A stretch of DNA of 64,000 nucleotides from SAR324 cluster bacterium (GTDB lineage: Bacteria > SAR324 > XYD2-FULL-50-16). Both the position numbers and the translations under genes were made by a program. The stretch is from contig JANQGX010000088.1 of NCBI GenBank assembly GCA_028282885.1, positions 248,001-312,000 on the forward strand, read 5' to 3'. Shown here in pieces: positions 16,751 to 26,264 of the stretch (its first letter is position 1; the number at the start of each line of letters is the position of its first letter). The notes beneath the pieces are model-generated. The model was not told the DNA's origin. It saw only the letters and a list, made by a program, of their open reading frames with translations, and ran no database searches.

Positions 16751-18031
16751 ATGAAAATCAGACTTTTGATCTTGTTCATCCTGACACTCGCCCTTGCATC
16801 CTGTACCAGCAGTGATTCGGACAGTGATTCGGATGAGACCTCAGACGCTGGAACCACGGCTTACTGGAACGAAATCGATTGGACCACGGCCGATAGCGGA
16901 GCCTATGCTTCTTTCACCCACGAGGGTCTGCAACCCTCCTGCTCCAATGCCAGCGGAACCACCTCTGCCGATTTCAAGTTTTTTTCCAAAACGGGTTCCG
17001 CAAACAACCTGGTGGTCTATTTTCAAGGCGGCGGAGCGTGCTGGCACAATAACAATTGCAACACGTTCCCGACAAATACCCAGGAGTTGGAGTATTTTGA
17101 GAATGAAACCGCGCTCGATGTGATCAGCAACCAGGGTGATCTTGCCGTATCAAACAATATCGGCGGGATTTTTGATTTCACCAATGCAGACAATCCCTTC
17201 AAGGACTGGGATTTTGTCTATATTCCATACTGTACGGGGGATCTGCACTGGGGGGCAAAAGATAATGCCTACAGCGGAGGGACCATACGGCACAGGGGGC
17301 ATGTCAATTTCCAGGTTGTGCTGGAATGGTTGAAAGCTCACTACACAACAGCCCCGGATAAAATTTTTGTCACCGGTATCAGTGGCGGCGCCTATGGATC
17401 TGTTTTTAATTTCCCCTATCTCAAAGCTTCTTTCCCCGATTCCCGGTTTTCACTGCTTGGGGATGCAGGTGTCGGAGTGGTAACCGATAGTTTTAAAACA
17501 GACGGATTGCCCAATTGGAACATACAGGTTCCCACCTCCACCAGAACCGGGGATTCATCTTTTACCTACTTCGACGGGAAAGATGTGACAACTATGGATC
17601 TGAGCGAGATCTACTCGGCTGTTGCCGATCATTATAACACCTCCAGTGAGACCATAAATTTCGGGCAATACACCACTGATTGGGATAATAATCAGGCCTA
17701 TTTCTACCAGGTGATGCTCGATATTACGGCGGACAGCAATTCCGACTGGGAAAGCTATGAAGATGTCTGGTGTGACTGGAACAGCAAAATGCGTCAGAAT
17801 TTGACCTCAATCGAAGCCTCCACCGATGCTTCGGTTTCCAGTTTCGAATATTACATTGCCCCGGGAGAGGCGCATACCATTTTAATGTCAACCGATTTTT
17901 ATACGGAGACTTCGGATGGCACCACCCTGCTGAGTTGGATTAACGGTTTGATCGGGGAAAGCAGCGTTTTTGAAAGCGTGGATTGTGATCCCAATTGTGA
18001 TAAACCGACTGATGCACCGACTTGCAATTGA
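16751..18031 (+). CDS. Lipoprotein, pectinacetylesterase/Notum-like serine hydrolase
   Basis: 426 residues. A lipoprotein signal ends in LALASC (Cys18), followed by an acidic Ser-Asp repeat tether (about residues 19-29). The hydrolase domain has FQGGGACW (oxyanion region), YCTGDLHWG and GISGGAYGS, placing the nucleophile at Ser211. This set is typical of the pectinacetylesterase/Notum family of carboxylesterases. Several Cys pairs (GACWHNNNC, SVDCDPNCDKPTDAPTC) suggest disulfides in an exported protein. A late GEAHTI probably gives the catalytic His. It should sit on the outer membrane facing the periplasm or surface and deacylate a polysaccharide or lipid-modified substrate. GGGAGAAGC precedes the ATG. 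Confidence 0.85.
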   Translation: MKIRLLILFILTLALASCTSSDSDSDSDETSDAGTTAYWNEIDWTTADSGAYASFTHEGLQPSCSNASGTTSADFKFFSKTGSANNLVVYFQGGGACWHNNNCNTFPTNTQELEYFENETALDVISNQGDLAVSNNIGGIFDFTNADNPFKDWDFVYIPYCTGDLHWGAKDNAYSGGTIRHRGHVNFQVVLEWLKAHYTTAPDKIFVTGISGGAYGSVFNFPYLKASFPDSRFSLLGDAGVGVVTDSFKTDGLPNWNIQVPTSTRTGDSSFTYFDGKDVTTMDLSEIYSAVADHYNTSSETINFGQYTTDWDNNQAYFYQVMLDITADSNSDWESYEDVWCDWNSKMRQNLTSIEASTDASVSSFEYYIAPGEAHTILMSTDFYTETSDGTTLLSWINGLIGESSVFESVDCDPNCDKPTDAPTCN

Positions 18032-18047
18032 TGTGATTTGAACGCTC

Positions 18048-18632
18048 ATGAGCCTGCAACCTTGGAAAATCCTTCAATCCCGCTACCTCGTCAAAGACAG
18101 ATGGCTGACTCTTCGCGCCGATAAATGTGAAACTGCGAAGGGCCAGACCATTGATCCTTTCTATATCCTGGAGAAAAACGATTGGGCCCATGTGGTCGGC
18201 TTCGATGCCGATGACAGGATCCTGATCGTCCGGCAATACCGCCATGGAGCCCGCGACATCTGTGCCGAGATTCCCTGCGGTGTCATTGATGATGAGGATG
18301 CAACCCCGCTTGATGCCATCAAAAGAGAACTGCTGGAAGAGACCGGTTGTGTTGCCGACCACTTCGAGTCCCTGGGATCGGTCTATGCTAATCCGGCCCG
18401 TCAGACCAACAGGGTTCACAGTTTTCTGGCCACCAACGTTAAACTGGTAGCAGAACAACAATTAGACGAAATGGAAGAGATTGAGTTCGAGTTTCTGGAC
18501 ATTGAAACCGTGATGGATTTAATAGATTCGGGGGAGTTCTCTCAGTCTCTCCATATCTCCAGTGTTTTTCTGGCTCTGCGTCGCAGAGGCCTCCTGGACA
18601 GAGCTTATCATGGCAATCGCAACCCATTTTGA
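18048..18632 (+). CDS. Nudix hydrolase, ADP-sugar pyrophosphatase-like
   Basis: 194 residues with the Nudix signature CGVIDDEDATPLDAIKRELLEETGC near residue 77; compared with the usual spacing there is one extra residue between the glycine and the REx2EE core, which itself is intact. The upstream RYLVKDRWLTLRADK and NDWAHVVGFDADDRILIVRQYRHGA segments match ADP-ribose pyrophosphatase-type enzymes. It probably hydrolyses a nucleoside diphosphate sugar. It starts 16 bases after the esterase gene and overlaps the PP-loop gene downstream. Confidence 0.82.
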   Translation: MSLQPWKILQSRYLVKDRWLTLRADKCETAKGQTIDPFYILEKNDWAHVVGFDADDRILIVRQYRHGARDICAEIPCGVIDDEDATPLDAIKRELLEETGCVADHFESLGSVYANPARQTNRVHSFLATNVKLVAEQQLDEMEEIEFEFLDIETVMDLIDSGEFSQSLHISSVFLALRRRGLLDRAYHGNRNPF

Positions 18633-19356
18633 TAAGAATTATCGCAAATGGTTCATGAACGAGGTGGTGCAAGCCATCGAAAAATACTCCATGATCGAGG
18701 CGGGAGAGGAGATCTGCGTGGCGCTCTCAGGGGGCAAGGACAGCATTTCCCTGCTCTATATTCTTTTCCTTCTTCAAAAATACTCCCATCTCGATTTCAG
18801 TCTTTCCGCAATCCATATCAAAACCGCTGAGTATAAAACCGACATTTTGAGCGAACTTTGTTTGGAACTGGATATCAGCTATCTTGAAGGGGAGCTGTCT
18901 ACCCATGTACAATCTGATCATTCAGATAACCCCTGCTATCTCTGTTCCCGGTTGAAACGTGGTGCCATCTCAGCGATTCTGTCGGAGAAAAAAATCCGTA
19001 AAGCAGCCTATGGTCATCATGCGGACGATGTTGCAGAGACCCTGTTTATGAACATCATCCAGACCCGAAAACTGGGCAGCTTTTCTCCCAAAGTATCCGT
19101 GGAAAAGGCCGGTATGGAGATCATCAGGCCGATGATTTACCTGGAAGAAAAAGTTATCAGCCGAATCCATTCCCATTTTAATCTGCCATTGCTAGACTAT
19201 ACTTGTCCGAACGAGAATCGGAATTTGCGAACCGTGTTTAAGAGTGGTGTGGCAGGGTTAAATCAACTCTTTCAAACTGAAAGAATCTCAAAGAAAATCG
19301 TGGATGCACTGGAGAATATCGACACCACCAACCTGTGGAATCAGGAACAGTCATGA
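18610..19356 (+). CDS. TtcA-like PP-loop ATPase (tRNA thiolation family)
   Basis: About 248 residues from the ATG at 18610. The PP-loop SGGKDS (about residue 38) binds ATP. CYLCSRLKRG supplies a CxxC pair and a third Cys is in the DYTCPNENRN segment, matching the three-Cys [4Fe-4S] ligand set of TtcA/TtuA tRNA sulfurtransferases. GHHADDVAETLFMN is the conserved second motif. The enzyme would activate a tRNA base by adenylation and thiolate it. It is smaller than E. coli TtcA, so target base and true orthology are open. The start lies inside the end of the Nudix gene (23-base overlap); an earlier in-frame start at 18562 is possible but would add a non-conserved N-terminus. Confidence 0.82.
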   Translation: MAIATHFDKNYRKWFMNEVVQAIEKYSMIEAGEEICVALSGGKDSISLLYILFLLQKYSHLDFSLSAIHIKTAEYKTDILSELCLELDISYLEGELSTHVQSDHSDNPCYLCSRLKRGAISAILSEKKIRKAAYGHHADDVAETLFMNIIQTRKLGSFSPKVSVEKAGMEIIRPMIYLEEKVISRIHSHFNLPLLDYTCPNENRNLRTVFKSGVAGLNQLFQTERISKKIVDALENIDTTNLWNQEQS

Positions 19357-19409
19357 TGCGTTCAGATATCGAAAACCAGCCGCTTCATTAATGCTGAAAG
19401 GAAATCAAT

Positions 19410-20600
19410 ATGAATACCATAGAAACCGAAGAAAAGTACTTTGTCCCATTTTTTAACAAGATTCCGGTGTCTATCGATCGAGGTCGGGGCATCCATGTCT
19501 GGGATGAAGATAAAAACCGGTATATTGATTTCACCTCCGGATGGGGAGTCACCTGTCTCGGTCATGCCCACCCTGTAATCACGGAAGCCATCAGGGAGCA
19601 GAGTGAGAAAATCATTCAAAATCCCAGCTCGGGTCTGACCTATTCCCCTGCCAGGGCTCGCCTGCTGACCTCTCTTTCCGAGATACTGCCAGGTGAGCTG
19701 AGCCGGGTTTTCTTTTCCAATAGCGGTGCGGAAGCCAATGATGCCGCCATCAAAATAGCCCGCAAGGTCAGTGGCAGAACCGATGTCATTGCCACCAACA
19801 AGAGCTTTCATGGCCGGACCATCAGTACTGCGTCGGCTACCGGGCAGGCGAAACATCGTGAGAAATTCAATCCCTTGATGCCGAATTACCGATTCATTCC
19901 CTATAATGATCTGGCCGCTATCGAAAAAGAGTTGGATGAGAATGTTGCCGCTGTTATTTTGGAACCGATCCAGGGTGAAGGGGGCATTAACCTGGCTTCC
20001 CCCGAGTATCTAAAGCGGGTTTCAACCCTTTGTGAAGATAACGGCTCCTTCCTTATCATCGATGAAATTCAAACCGGATTCTGCAGAACAGGCCCTATGT
20101 TCGCTATCGACGGACTGGATCTCAATGTGGATTTTCTAACCATGGCCAAGGGGATCGGAGGCGGATTCCCCATCGGCGCTTTTGCGATCACCGAAAGAAT
20201 CGCTGAAAAGATTGAGAAGGGAGACCATGGCGGAACCTATTGCGGCAACCCGCTGGGTTGCGCCGCTGCTTACGCCGTCGTGGAGTTTTTGAAGGAGAAT
20301 GATATCAGCAAGCAGGTTTTAGAAACCGGGGAGTGGGTAATGCAGCGGCTTGATGATTTGCAAAAGCGATTTCCCGAGATCATTCAGGAGGTTCGTGGAC
20401 GGGGACTTCTCATCGCCTTGCAGATATTCAATGCTAATATCGCTGCCAAAATCTACGACGAAAGCCTTAATCAGAGACTCTTTCTCAATCTTACACAGGA
20501 AAGAATTATCCGCATCTTCCCGGCATTGAATGTCACCAGACCGGAAATGTCAGAAGGTCTCGATATTCTGGAGAAGGTGCTGGAAGCCCTGCATGCCTGA
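19410..20600 (+). CDS. Class III PLP aminotransferase (ArgD/GabT-like)
   Basis: 396 residues, fold-type I. SNSGAEANDAAIK (about residue 103) binds the PLP phosphate, LIIDEIQTGFCRTG holds the PLP aspartate, and TMAKGIGGGFPIGA contains the Schiff-base lysine at about K247. GTYCGNPLGCAAA matches acetylornithine or 4-aminobutyrate aminotransferases. No arginine-biosynthesis gene is adjacent, so a catabolic omega-aminotransferase is as likely as ArgD. It follows the TtcA-like gene by 53 bases. Confidence 0.88.
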   Translation: MNTIETEEKYFVPFFNKIPVSIDRGRGIHVWDEDKNRYIDFTSGWGVTCLGHAHPVITEAIREQSEKIIQNPSSGLTYSPARARLLTSLSEILPGELSRVFFSNSGAEANDAAIKIARKVSGRTDVIATNKSFHGRTISTASATGQAKHREKFNPLMPNYRFIPYNDLAAIEKELDENVAAVILEPIQGEGGINLASPEYLKRVSTLCEDNGSFLIIDEIQTGFCRTGPMFAIDGLDLNVDFLTMAKGIGGGFPIGAFAITERIAEKIEKGDHGGTYCGNPLGCAAAYAVVEFLKENDISKQVLETGEWVMQRLDDLQKRFPEIIQEVRGRGLLIALQIFNANIAAKIYDESLNQRLFLNLTQERIIRIFPALNVTRPEMSEGLDILEKVLEALHA

Positions 20601-20637
20601 TTGGAAAATCCGTTGTCAAAGAATAAATGATGGACCA

Positions 20638-20682
20638 GGGAATAATTCCCCTGCGAAAACACTGCAAACGAATCCGCAGGGG
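20638..20682. terminator. Hairpins between convergent genes, possible bidirectional terminator
   Basis: GGGAAT-A-ATTCCC (20638-20650) overlaps a longer stem CCCCTGCG/CGCAGGGG (20648-20655 with 20675-20682). They lie between the converging aminotransferase and beta-keto acid cleavage genes. Neither is followed by a convincing T run, so rho-independent function is uncertain. Confidence 0.4.
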
Positions 20683-20708
20683 AAAGGAGGAGACGGGAGA
20701 GGAATCGG

Positions 20709-21539
20709 TCAGGAGAGGCCAAGTATTGCTTTTGCTTCTGCCGGTGTGGCCGGTTCTTTATCTGCTTCCCTTATCAGACGGGCTGCCTTTTCCACAAACT
20801 GCCGATTCGATTCGGCCAGAACACCTTTGGCATAATAGACATTATCCTCCATGCCGACACGAAGATGTCCTCCAAGTGCCAGGGTGGCATACATTATAGG
20901 AGTGGCGCTTTTTCCAATACCGAATGCTGACCAGGTGGCATTTTCTGGTAAAAGCCCTTTAAGAAAAACCAGGTTCTCTACAGTGGCCCCAATGCCACCG
21001 GCGGCGCCCAGAACGAACTGGTAATGTGCCGGCTCTTTGATCACACCTTTTTTGATGTAGTAAAACGAATTATACATCATCCCCGGGTCAAAGATCTCGA
21101 TTTCCGGTTTAACGCCGGTTTCAATCATGGTCTTTCCCAACTTTTCAAGAAAATCGGGAGGATTCAGAAAAAGGGTTGAGTGTGCCCAGTTCATTGAACC
21201 GGCATCATACGAGGCCAACTCCGGTTTCAACAATTTCAAATGAGCCATTCGTTTTTCATCCGTCGCATTCAATTCTCCGGATGTGGTCAGATTCAAAACG
21301 ATATCGCATCTTTCGCGGATCAGGTTGACCGTCTTTTCAAATCGTTCCGCATCCATGGAACCGAGTCCCTCATCGTCTCTCATATGAAGGTGAGCTACGG
21401 CAGCTCCTCCCTGCCAGCAATCATAAACATCGTCTGCAATCTCTTCCGGAGTTAACGGAATTGCCGGATTATCCTTTTTTGATGGCCATGCTCCCGTCGG
21501 AGCGACCGTAATAATGGTTTTACCGGTAATACTACTCAT
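20709..21539 (-). CDS. Beta-keto acid cleavage enzyme (BKACE/DUF849, Kce-like)
   Basis: 276 residues. The HLHMRDDEG motif (HxH zinc ligands, about residues 50-58), LNLTTSG, and the late AFGIGK/MYATLALGGHLRVGMEDN segment are hallmarks of the 3-keto-5-aminohexanoate cleavage family. These zinc enzymes condense a beta-keto acid with acetyl-CoA, releasing acetoacetate and a new acyl-CoA. The preferred beta-keto acid is unknown here. It lies downstream of the TRAP/SMP-30 genes on the same strand but behind a 425-base gap, so it may have its own promoter. Confidence 0.88.
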   Translation of the reverse strand: MSSITGKTIITVAPTGAWPSKKDNPAIPLTPEEIADDVYDCWQGGAAVAHLHMRDDEGLGSMDAERFEKTVNLIRERCDIVLNLTTSGELNATDEKRMAHLKLLKPELASYDAGSMNWAHSTLFLNPPDFLEKLGKTMIETGVKPEIEIFDPGMMYNSFYYIKKGVIKEPAHYQFVLGAAGGIGATVENLVFLKGLLPENATWSAFGIGKSATPIMYATLALGGHLRVGMEDNVYYAKGVLAESNRQFVEKAARLIREADKEPATPAEAKAILGLS

Positions 21540-21964
21540 TTTAATCTCCTCAAACTGGTTTCAAATCATACCCGTCGGATCCCCGCTCCAAATCAAAATC
21601 GAGCGGAAACAGAACAGGATTTATCTGCCAATCACATGACAATAAGGATCCACCTCTTCCCCCAGAACGCGAAGCTCTCGATCCGTGGGCGGTTTTGTTT
21701 CTACAGTCTTAATTACTTCTTACAATTCGATTCCGCAATTATTGTGGACATCGGCCAGGGAGTAACCGGGATTTGGGGCATCAGTTTGTTAACCGTATTT
21801 CCGCTTTTTTTGCGGAAATATGCCCTCACCTCGTCCGGATCGGGGTTTGTAAACAAAACGGCCTGACCTCGATCTTATATCTCCACAGGTACCTCTCCGT
21901 TTAAGCCCTGATTGCCGGTTTCCGGCTGTATTAACAACAATTATTTCAGAATTTTGAGCTTTCT
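21540..21964. other. Non-coding gap with one perfect hairpin
   Basis: I see no gene here. A perfect 9-base stem TATTTCCGC/GCGGAAATA (21796-21804 with 21812-21820) encloses a loop of seven T. No T run follows on either strand, so a terminator is not supported. The gap may hold the promoter of the BKACE gene, but no clear -35/-10 pair was seen. Confidence 0.4.
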
Positions 21965-22978
21965 TCAATTCCAGTGAACCATCGGTAGTCCGGCCACCGG
22001 AGATCTAAAACAGGGAATGCGATCCCCCCTGAGACTGCCAATATAAACCGTTTTCAAATCTCGACCTCCGAAAGTGACACTGGCAAACCAGGGGGCGATT
22101 TCCCCACCGCAGGCAAGCATCAGTTCAGGGGTTGCCTTGTCCTCTTCAAAAGCTTTCATCAACCTGGCTTCCGATTCCGGATCACTGTCATCAAGCAAAA
22201 TGCGCAGATCCCCTTCGGGAGTGATGGCAAATATTCGATCGGTCATCACATGGGTTCCCCAAAGATTGCCATATGCATCAAAAGCAATACCGTCGATAAA
22301 GGCGCCCGTATCCCTGGGTCCATAAACTTCCCGGTTGGACAGAGAACCATCTTTTCCGACCTTTAGTCGGCTCACCTTTCTCCCGCAGGTTTCTACCACG
22401 TAAAGCCACTCTTCCTTTTCATCCAGGCGTATTTCGTTGGTGAAATGAAACCCGTCGGCCACGATGCGGATTCCCTTATCATCAACAAGAGCTACATATC
22501 CATCGACGATATTCGGGCTGATAGCACTCATCCAGTTTTTAATCCTTGTCGAGATGGTGAGCCAGATTCTGTCTTTTGAATCCCGCAATACAAAATTGAC
22601 CTTTCCTATAGGCTCGCCATCGATAGAATCGATTAGAACCCGGGTGTCTCCCTGGCGGGACATAACTTCCAGGCAATCGGTTCCGAAATTGGAGATGAGA
22701 ATATCTCCGTTTGCGGCAAAGGCAAGACCATTGGGCAGGGTGCCTTCCGTAAACTGGGATGCCTCATCGGTGGAAGTCTCAAATGTGTTTTGATAAGACT
22801 GGGTAATAACCTGTTGCGATCCGTCTTCACTGATACAGACAACACCTCCCCTGGCATCCGCAGACCAGAGAGTTCCGTCCGGCTCCGCCAGAATACACTC
22901 CGGTCGCTGAAGCCCCTGTCCAATGTACTTCAAATCGGATTTTTCTACCTTAAATCCGTCCAATGGATTCTCTGTCAT
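21965..22978 (-). CDS. SMP-30/gluconolactonase-family hydrolase
   Basis: 337 residues with the six-bladed propeller signature of SMP-30/LRE lactonases: RPECILAEPDGTLWSADARGG, LPNGLAFAANGDILISNFGTD, EIRLDEKEEWLYVVETCGRKVSRL and IDGIAFDAYGNLWGTHV. The Glu in PEC, the Asn in TNEIRL and the Asp in FIDGIAFD are probable metal ligands. Likely a lactonase acting on a sugar-acid or hydroxy-acid lactone. It begins 22 bases after the TRAP permease and is the last gene of that transcript. Confidence 0.83.
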   Translation of the reverse strand: MTENPLDGFKVEKSDLKYIGQGLQRPECILAEPDGTLWSADARGGVVCISEDGSQQVITQSYQNTFETSTDEASQFTEGTLPNGLAFAANGDILISNFGTDCLEVMSRQGDTRVLIDSIDGEPIGKVNFVLRDSKDRIWLTISTRIKNWMSAISPNIVDGYVALVDDKGIRIVADGFHFTNEIRLDEKEEWLYVVETCGRKVSRLKVGKDGSLSNREVYGPRDTGAFIDGIAFDAYGNLWGTHVMTDRIFAITPEGDLRILLDDSDPESEARLMKAFEEDKATPELMLACGGEIAPWFASVTFGGRDLKTVYIGSLRGDRIPCFRSPVAGLPMVHWN

Positions 22979-23000
22979 ATGCTATTTTCTTATTTATGTA

Positions 23001-24329
23001 TTAAATCAATATCAGGCTGATCCGGGGGAACAGGACAATCAGGATCAGCACGGCAACCATGATGCAGACAAAAGGAAAGGCACCTCTAAAAACATCATTG
23101 AGACCGATGCGCTGGTCATCCAGGGTTGATTTAACAACGTAAGCGGCGATTCCCAGGGGAGGGGTAATCAGCCCGACCTCAACGGCAATTACCGTGACAA
23201 TGCCGAACCAGATCAGATTAAACTCCATGGCAATCATCACCGGGTATACCAGGGGAACGATGATCATCAGTATGGAGCTGGAATCCAGGATGGTTCCCAT
23301 GGCCAGAACAACAATAATATAAATGGCTATCAACGGATACATCCCAAGCCCCGATTCCCCGATCCAACTCCCCAGAAACTGTGTCACCCCGGAAAGAGCC
23401 AGCATGCGACCGTACATATTGGCAGAGATAATCAAAAACAGAACCGATACCGTCACATGCCCCGTTTCCGTCAATACTTGCCAGAGCTTGCTGCGGCTCA
23501 GTCTTTTCTTACCCAGCGCTATCAAAAGAGCGCCCAGGGCACCAACAGCACCCGACTCGGTAGGTGTGAACCAGCCTGCGTAGATACCGCCCAGAACCAG
23601 AAAAATCAGGGCTGTGATGGGAGCTAATTTCCATAGGGCTGTTATCGGCCCCATTTTTGTTTCCGTTTCCTGTTGAACGCCCACATCCGCTTCCATGACC
23701 GTTTTCGGGAAATGATAGGCGACAAAAACAATATAGATAATAAAGCAGGCCGACAGGAGCAAACCGGGAAGAATTCCCGCCGTGAACAGATCACCGATGG
23801 AGGTTTCGGTCAGAACACCGAACAGGATCAGGAGAAGACTTGGTGGAATCAGCATCCCCAATACCGAGGAGCCGGTAACCACTCCTACTGAAAAGCGGGG
23901 GGTGTATCCCAGGCGCATCATTTCGGGAACGGCTACCTTGGTAAATACAGCAGCCGAGGCGATGGATATACCGGTCACAGCAGCAAAAACAGCATTGGCT
24001 GCAACTGTGGCTACTCCCAATCCACCGCGAATCCGTTTAAAAGCCCGGTTCGCCACATCGAACATGTCTTTCCCGATGTCCGAAACCGAGACCAGAAGAC
24101 CCATCAGCACAAACAGGGGGACAACCCCGAATATATATTTTGAAATACTGTCTGCCGCCGCAAGGGATAGCATTTTGGTTGCAATGGTCCAATTCCCGCG
24201 AATCAGCCAGACACCGACAAAGGAGGTTAACGTCAAGGCGATGGCGACATGCATGCCGCTGTAGATCAGAATCAAAATGGAGAATATGGAAAAGATTCCG
24301 ATCTGAAAATCCGTAAACATGAGTTCCAT
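23001..24329 (-). CDS. dctM: TRAP transporter large permease (DctM)
   Basis: 442 residues with about 12 hydrophobic segments. FGVVPLFVLMGLLVS, AAVTGISIASAAVFTKVAVPEM and GSSVLGMLIPPSLLLILFGVLTETSIGDLF are the conserved DctM motifs. It forms the membrane channel with DctQ and takes substrate from the periplasmic DctP, driven by the sodium or proton gradient. Its ATG overlaps the dctQ stop (TGATG), showing translational coupling. Confidence 0.93.
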   Translation of the reverse strand: MELMFTDFQIGIFSIFSILILIYSGMHVAIALTLTSFVGVWLIRGNWTIATKMLSLAAADSISKYIFGVVPLFVLMGLLVSVSDIGKDMFDVANRAFKRIRGGLGVATVAANAVFAAVTGISIASAAVFTKVAVPEMMRLGYTPRFSVGVVTGSSVLGMLIPPSLLLILFGVLTETSIGDLFTAGILPGLLLSACFIIYIVFVAYHFPKTVMEADVGVQQETETKMGPITALWKLAPITALIFLVLGGIYAGWFTPTESGAVGALGALLIALGKKRLSRSKLWQVLTETGHVTVSVLFLIISANMYGRMLALSGVTQFLGSWIGESGLGMYPLIAIYIIVVLAMGTILDSSSILMIIVPLVYPVMIAMEFNLIWFGIVTVIAVEVGLITPPLGIAAYVVKSTLDDQRIGLNDVFRGAFPFVCIMVAVLILIVLFPRISLILI

Positions 24330-24892
24330 CAGTTATTTCCTCCTTCATTCACTTTTTGGGTCAAACCGGAATCTCCCAGCCTTTTGAAATCTCTGAGGGC
24401 AAGTAACAGGAACTGGATTACGGCAACTACACTTCCAATCAGAATAATCAGCTTCACCGGCCAGACAGGCGCCATAAAATCGCCCTCGGCCCCGACATAT
24501 TCATCAATGTTCCAGGCCTTGATAAACATGGGATAGCTTCCCTGGATGAGGATAACGAACAGCCCGGCACCCACCAAGTGAAAGACTCCTTCCAGCACCG
24601 CTGCAAGACGTGGAAATTTGCCCTTGAGGATATTTAACAGGGTTTCTGATCGCGTTAGTCGACCCACCTTGAGCGTATGGGCAATCTGCATAAACACCAG
24701 GGCGACGATCGAAAGCGACACGACTTCAGGAACACCCCGAATCGGGCTGTTGAAAAGAAAACGGCTGAAGATATCCAGATTGATAATAATCAGCAGGATG
24801 AACACCCAGGCCGTCCCGATGCTATTCATCGTCGATGTGACGATATCAAAATTGAAAAGCTTGTTTTTTGACATCTTTCCTGTCTCGGGCAT
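24329..24892 (-). CDS. dctQ: TRAP transporter small permease (DctQ)
   Basis: 187 residues with four predicted membrane helices (about residues 25-45, 60-80, 100-125, 145-165) and the RFLFNSPIRGVPEVVSLSIVALVFMQIAHTLKVGRLTR segment typical of DctQ. It pairs with DctM. A second in-frame ATG at codon 7 could be the true start. A strong hairpin separates it from dctP. Confidence 0.9.
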   Translation of the reverse strand: MPETGKMSKNKLFNFDIVTSTMNSIGTAWVFILLIIINLDIFSRFLFNSPIRGVPEVVSLSIVALVFMQIAHTLKVGRLTRSETLLNILKGKFPRLAAVLEGVFHLVGAGLFVILIQGSYPMFIKAWNIDEYVGAEGDFMAPVWPVKLIILIGSVVAVIQFLLLALRDFKRLGDSGLTQKVNEGGNN

Positions 24893-24921
24893 TGGTTGAA
24901 GGAGGGGGATGGATAAAGCCC

Positions 24922-24940
24922 GCCCCGGTTATCCTGGGGC
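24922..24940 (-). promoter_or_regulatory. Intercistronic hairpin between dctP and dctQ
   Basis: GCCCCGG (24922-24928), loop TTAT, then CC-T-GGGGC (24933-24940): a GC-rich stem with one bulged T. In TRAP operons such a structure can protect or partly terminate the abundant dctP message. The role here is inferred from position; only a weak T run follows. Confidence 0.45.
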
Positions 24941-24953
24941 AGAAATGTAAGGC

Positions 24954-26027
24954 TTAGCGATCCCAATCCCTTGGTAGATTCACATTGCGATTTCGCAGAC
25001 CATCGAGGTATGCCTTAACAGTCTTCTTGCCGGGCTTTCTTTTCTTTTCCATTGCATCGGCCCAATCCATGGGGACGTTTGGCAGCATGTTTGCCCAACG
25101 ACTTCTTTCGGCCTGGGATAGATAGGTAATGGTGGCACCCTTGCTTTTCATCAGGGCCAGGGAAGCGTTCAGCTTGTCGGTTTGTGCTTTTGCCAGTTTG
25201 GCTTCCCACTCTTTACCGACCTCTTTGAAGATCTTCTGCAGTTCGGGAGAGAAGCTTTCAAAGATATCCTTGTTGATGGAAAGTCCGCCCGCAAACATGG
25301 CACCGAAGTCAACAATCAGAATGTGCGGAGCAACCTCATGTAACTTAAGCGCCGAAGCGGCTGTCATAAAGGTCAGGGTTCCATCATACACACCCGTTTT
25401 GATGGAGTTATAGTAGGTGGTCAGGTTACCGGCAACGGCTACGGCACCCGTTCCCTTAATCCAGTTTGCCGAAGGCCCCGGAGCTGCAATTTTGTGGCCT
25501 TTCAGATCATCAACGGTTTTCGCCGGGAAATTGGTCAGAATTCCATAGGAGTCCAAACCGGTTCCGCCCAGGAAAACCTGGTTGTATTTGTCCCATTCCC
25601 CACGCAGGGCAGGGATTTTGCTCTGCAGTTCGGAAACGGTATCAACAACTTTAAAGATATCGTTACTGCCAAAGGGCGTCATATAGGTGACATTGTGCAG
25701 TGGCATTTTGGGTGCTTCAAACAAAGTCCCCACAAATCCCATATCGGCAACGCCGGATTCAATGGCTTCCAGTGCACCACCGATTTTGGCAATGGTTCCG
25801 CCATAAGCCTGATTCCAGATAATCTTATCCTTGGCACCGGCCTCTTTCAGTCTTTTGTCCACCTCGGGAATGAAGAAATCGCGCGTCAGGGTCACCCAAA
25901 GGAAAATCGGAGGGTGGCCCGCAACAACGGTGATTTTATGTGTTTTTGCAATAGTTGTGGTAGCCGAAACTGCCAGCATGATAGCGGAGATAACTGTGAA
26001 AGAGATAAATCTTCTTATTGTTTTCAT
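24954..26027 (-). CDS. dctP: TRAP transporter substrate-binding protein (DctP)
   Basis: 357 residues with a signal peptide (cleavage near TTTIA-KTHK, about residue 28). The mature part matches the TAXI/DctP-type periplasmic binding fold: VAGHPPIFLWVTLTRDFFIPEVDKRL, then GGALEAIESGVADMGFVGT and LKGHKIAAPGPSANWIKGTGAVAV. It binds the substrate, probably a carboxylate, and delivers it to DctQM. Neighbouring lactonase, keto-acid cleavage and cyclase-family genes suggest an organic acid whose breakdown they encode. GAGAGGTTGCA precedes the ATG. Confidence 0.9.
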   Translation of the reverse strand: MKTIRRFISFTVISAIMLAVSATTTIAKTHKITVVAGHPPIFLWVTLTRDFFIPEVDKRLKEAGAKDKIIWNQAYGGTIAKIGGALEAIESGVADMGFVGTLFEAPKMPLHNVTYMTPFGSNDIFKVVDTVSELQSKIPALRGEWDKYNQVFLGGTGLDSYGILTNFPAKTVDDLKGHKIAAPGPSANWIKGTGAVAVAGNLTTYYNSIKTGVYDGTLTFMTAASALKLHEVAPHILIVDFGAMFAGGLSINKDIFESFSPELQKIFKEVGKEWEAKLAKAQTDKLNASLALMKSKGATITYLSQAERSRWANMLPNVPMDWADAMEKKRKPGKKTVKAYLDGLRNRNVNLPRDWDR

Positions 26028-26264
26028 TGCAACCTCTCGTTTTTGTTTGGTTAGGGTTAAGTTCAGGAGTGTCTCCCTTGATTCGGTTAACGGAATCTCC
26101 TTAAGAAAACAGATATCACCGGTTTATCAGAAGCTAATCAAATCACAACCCGAAGAACCCTCGCTGGTTTGTGTGACTTCATGAATATGCGCCCGGTTTT
26201 GGTTCCATTTCAATTCCCTGTCGGTGGCATCAGCAAATCGGGTAAAACCCCATTTGCCGCCGGT

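Noticed and set aside
21796..21820. Perfect 9-bp stem with T7 loop as a terminator
   Set aside because: No T run follows the stem on either strand and it is far from both flanking stop codons.
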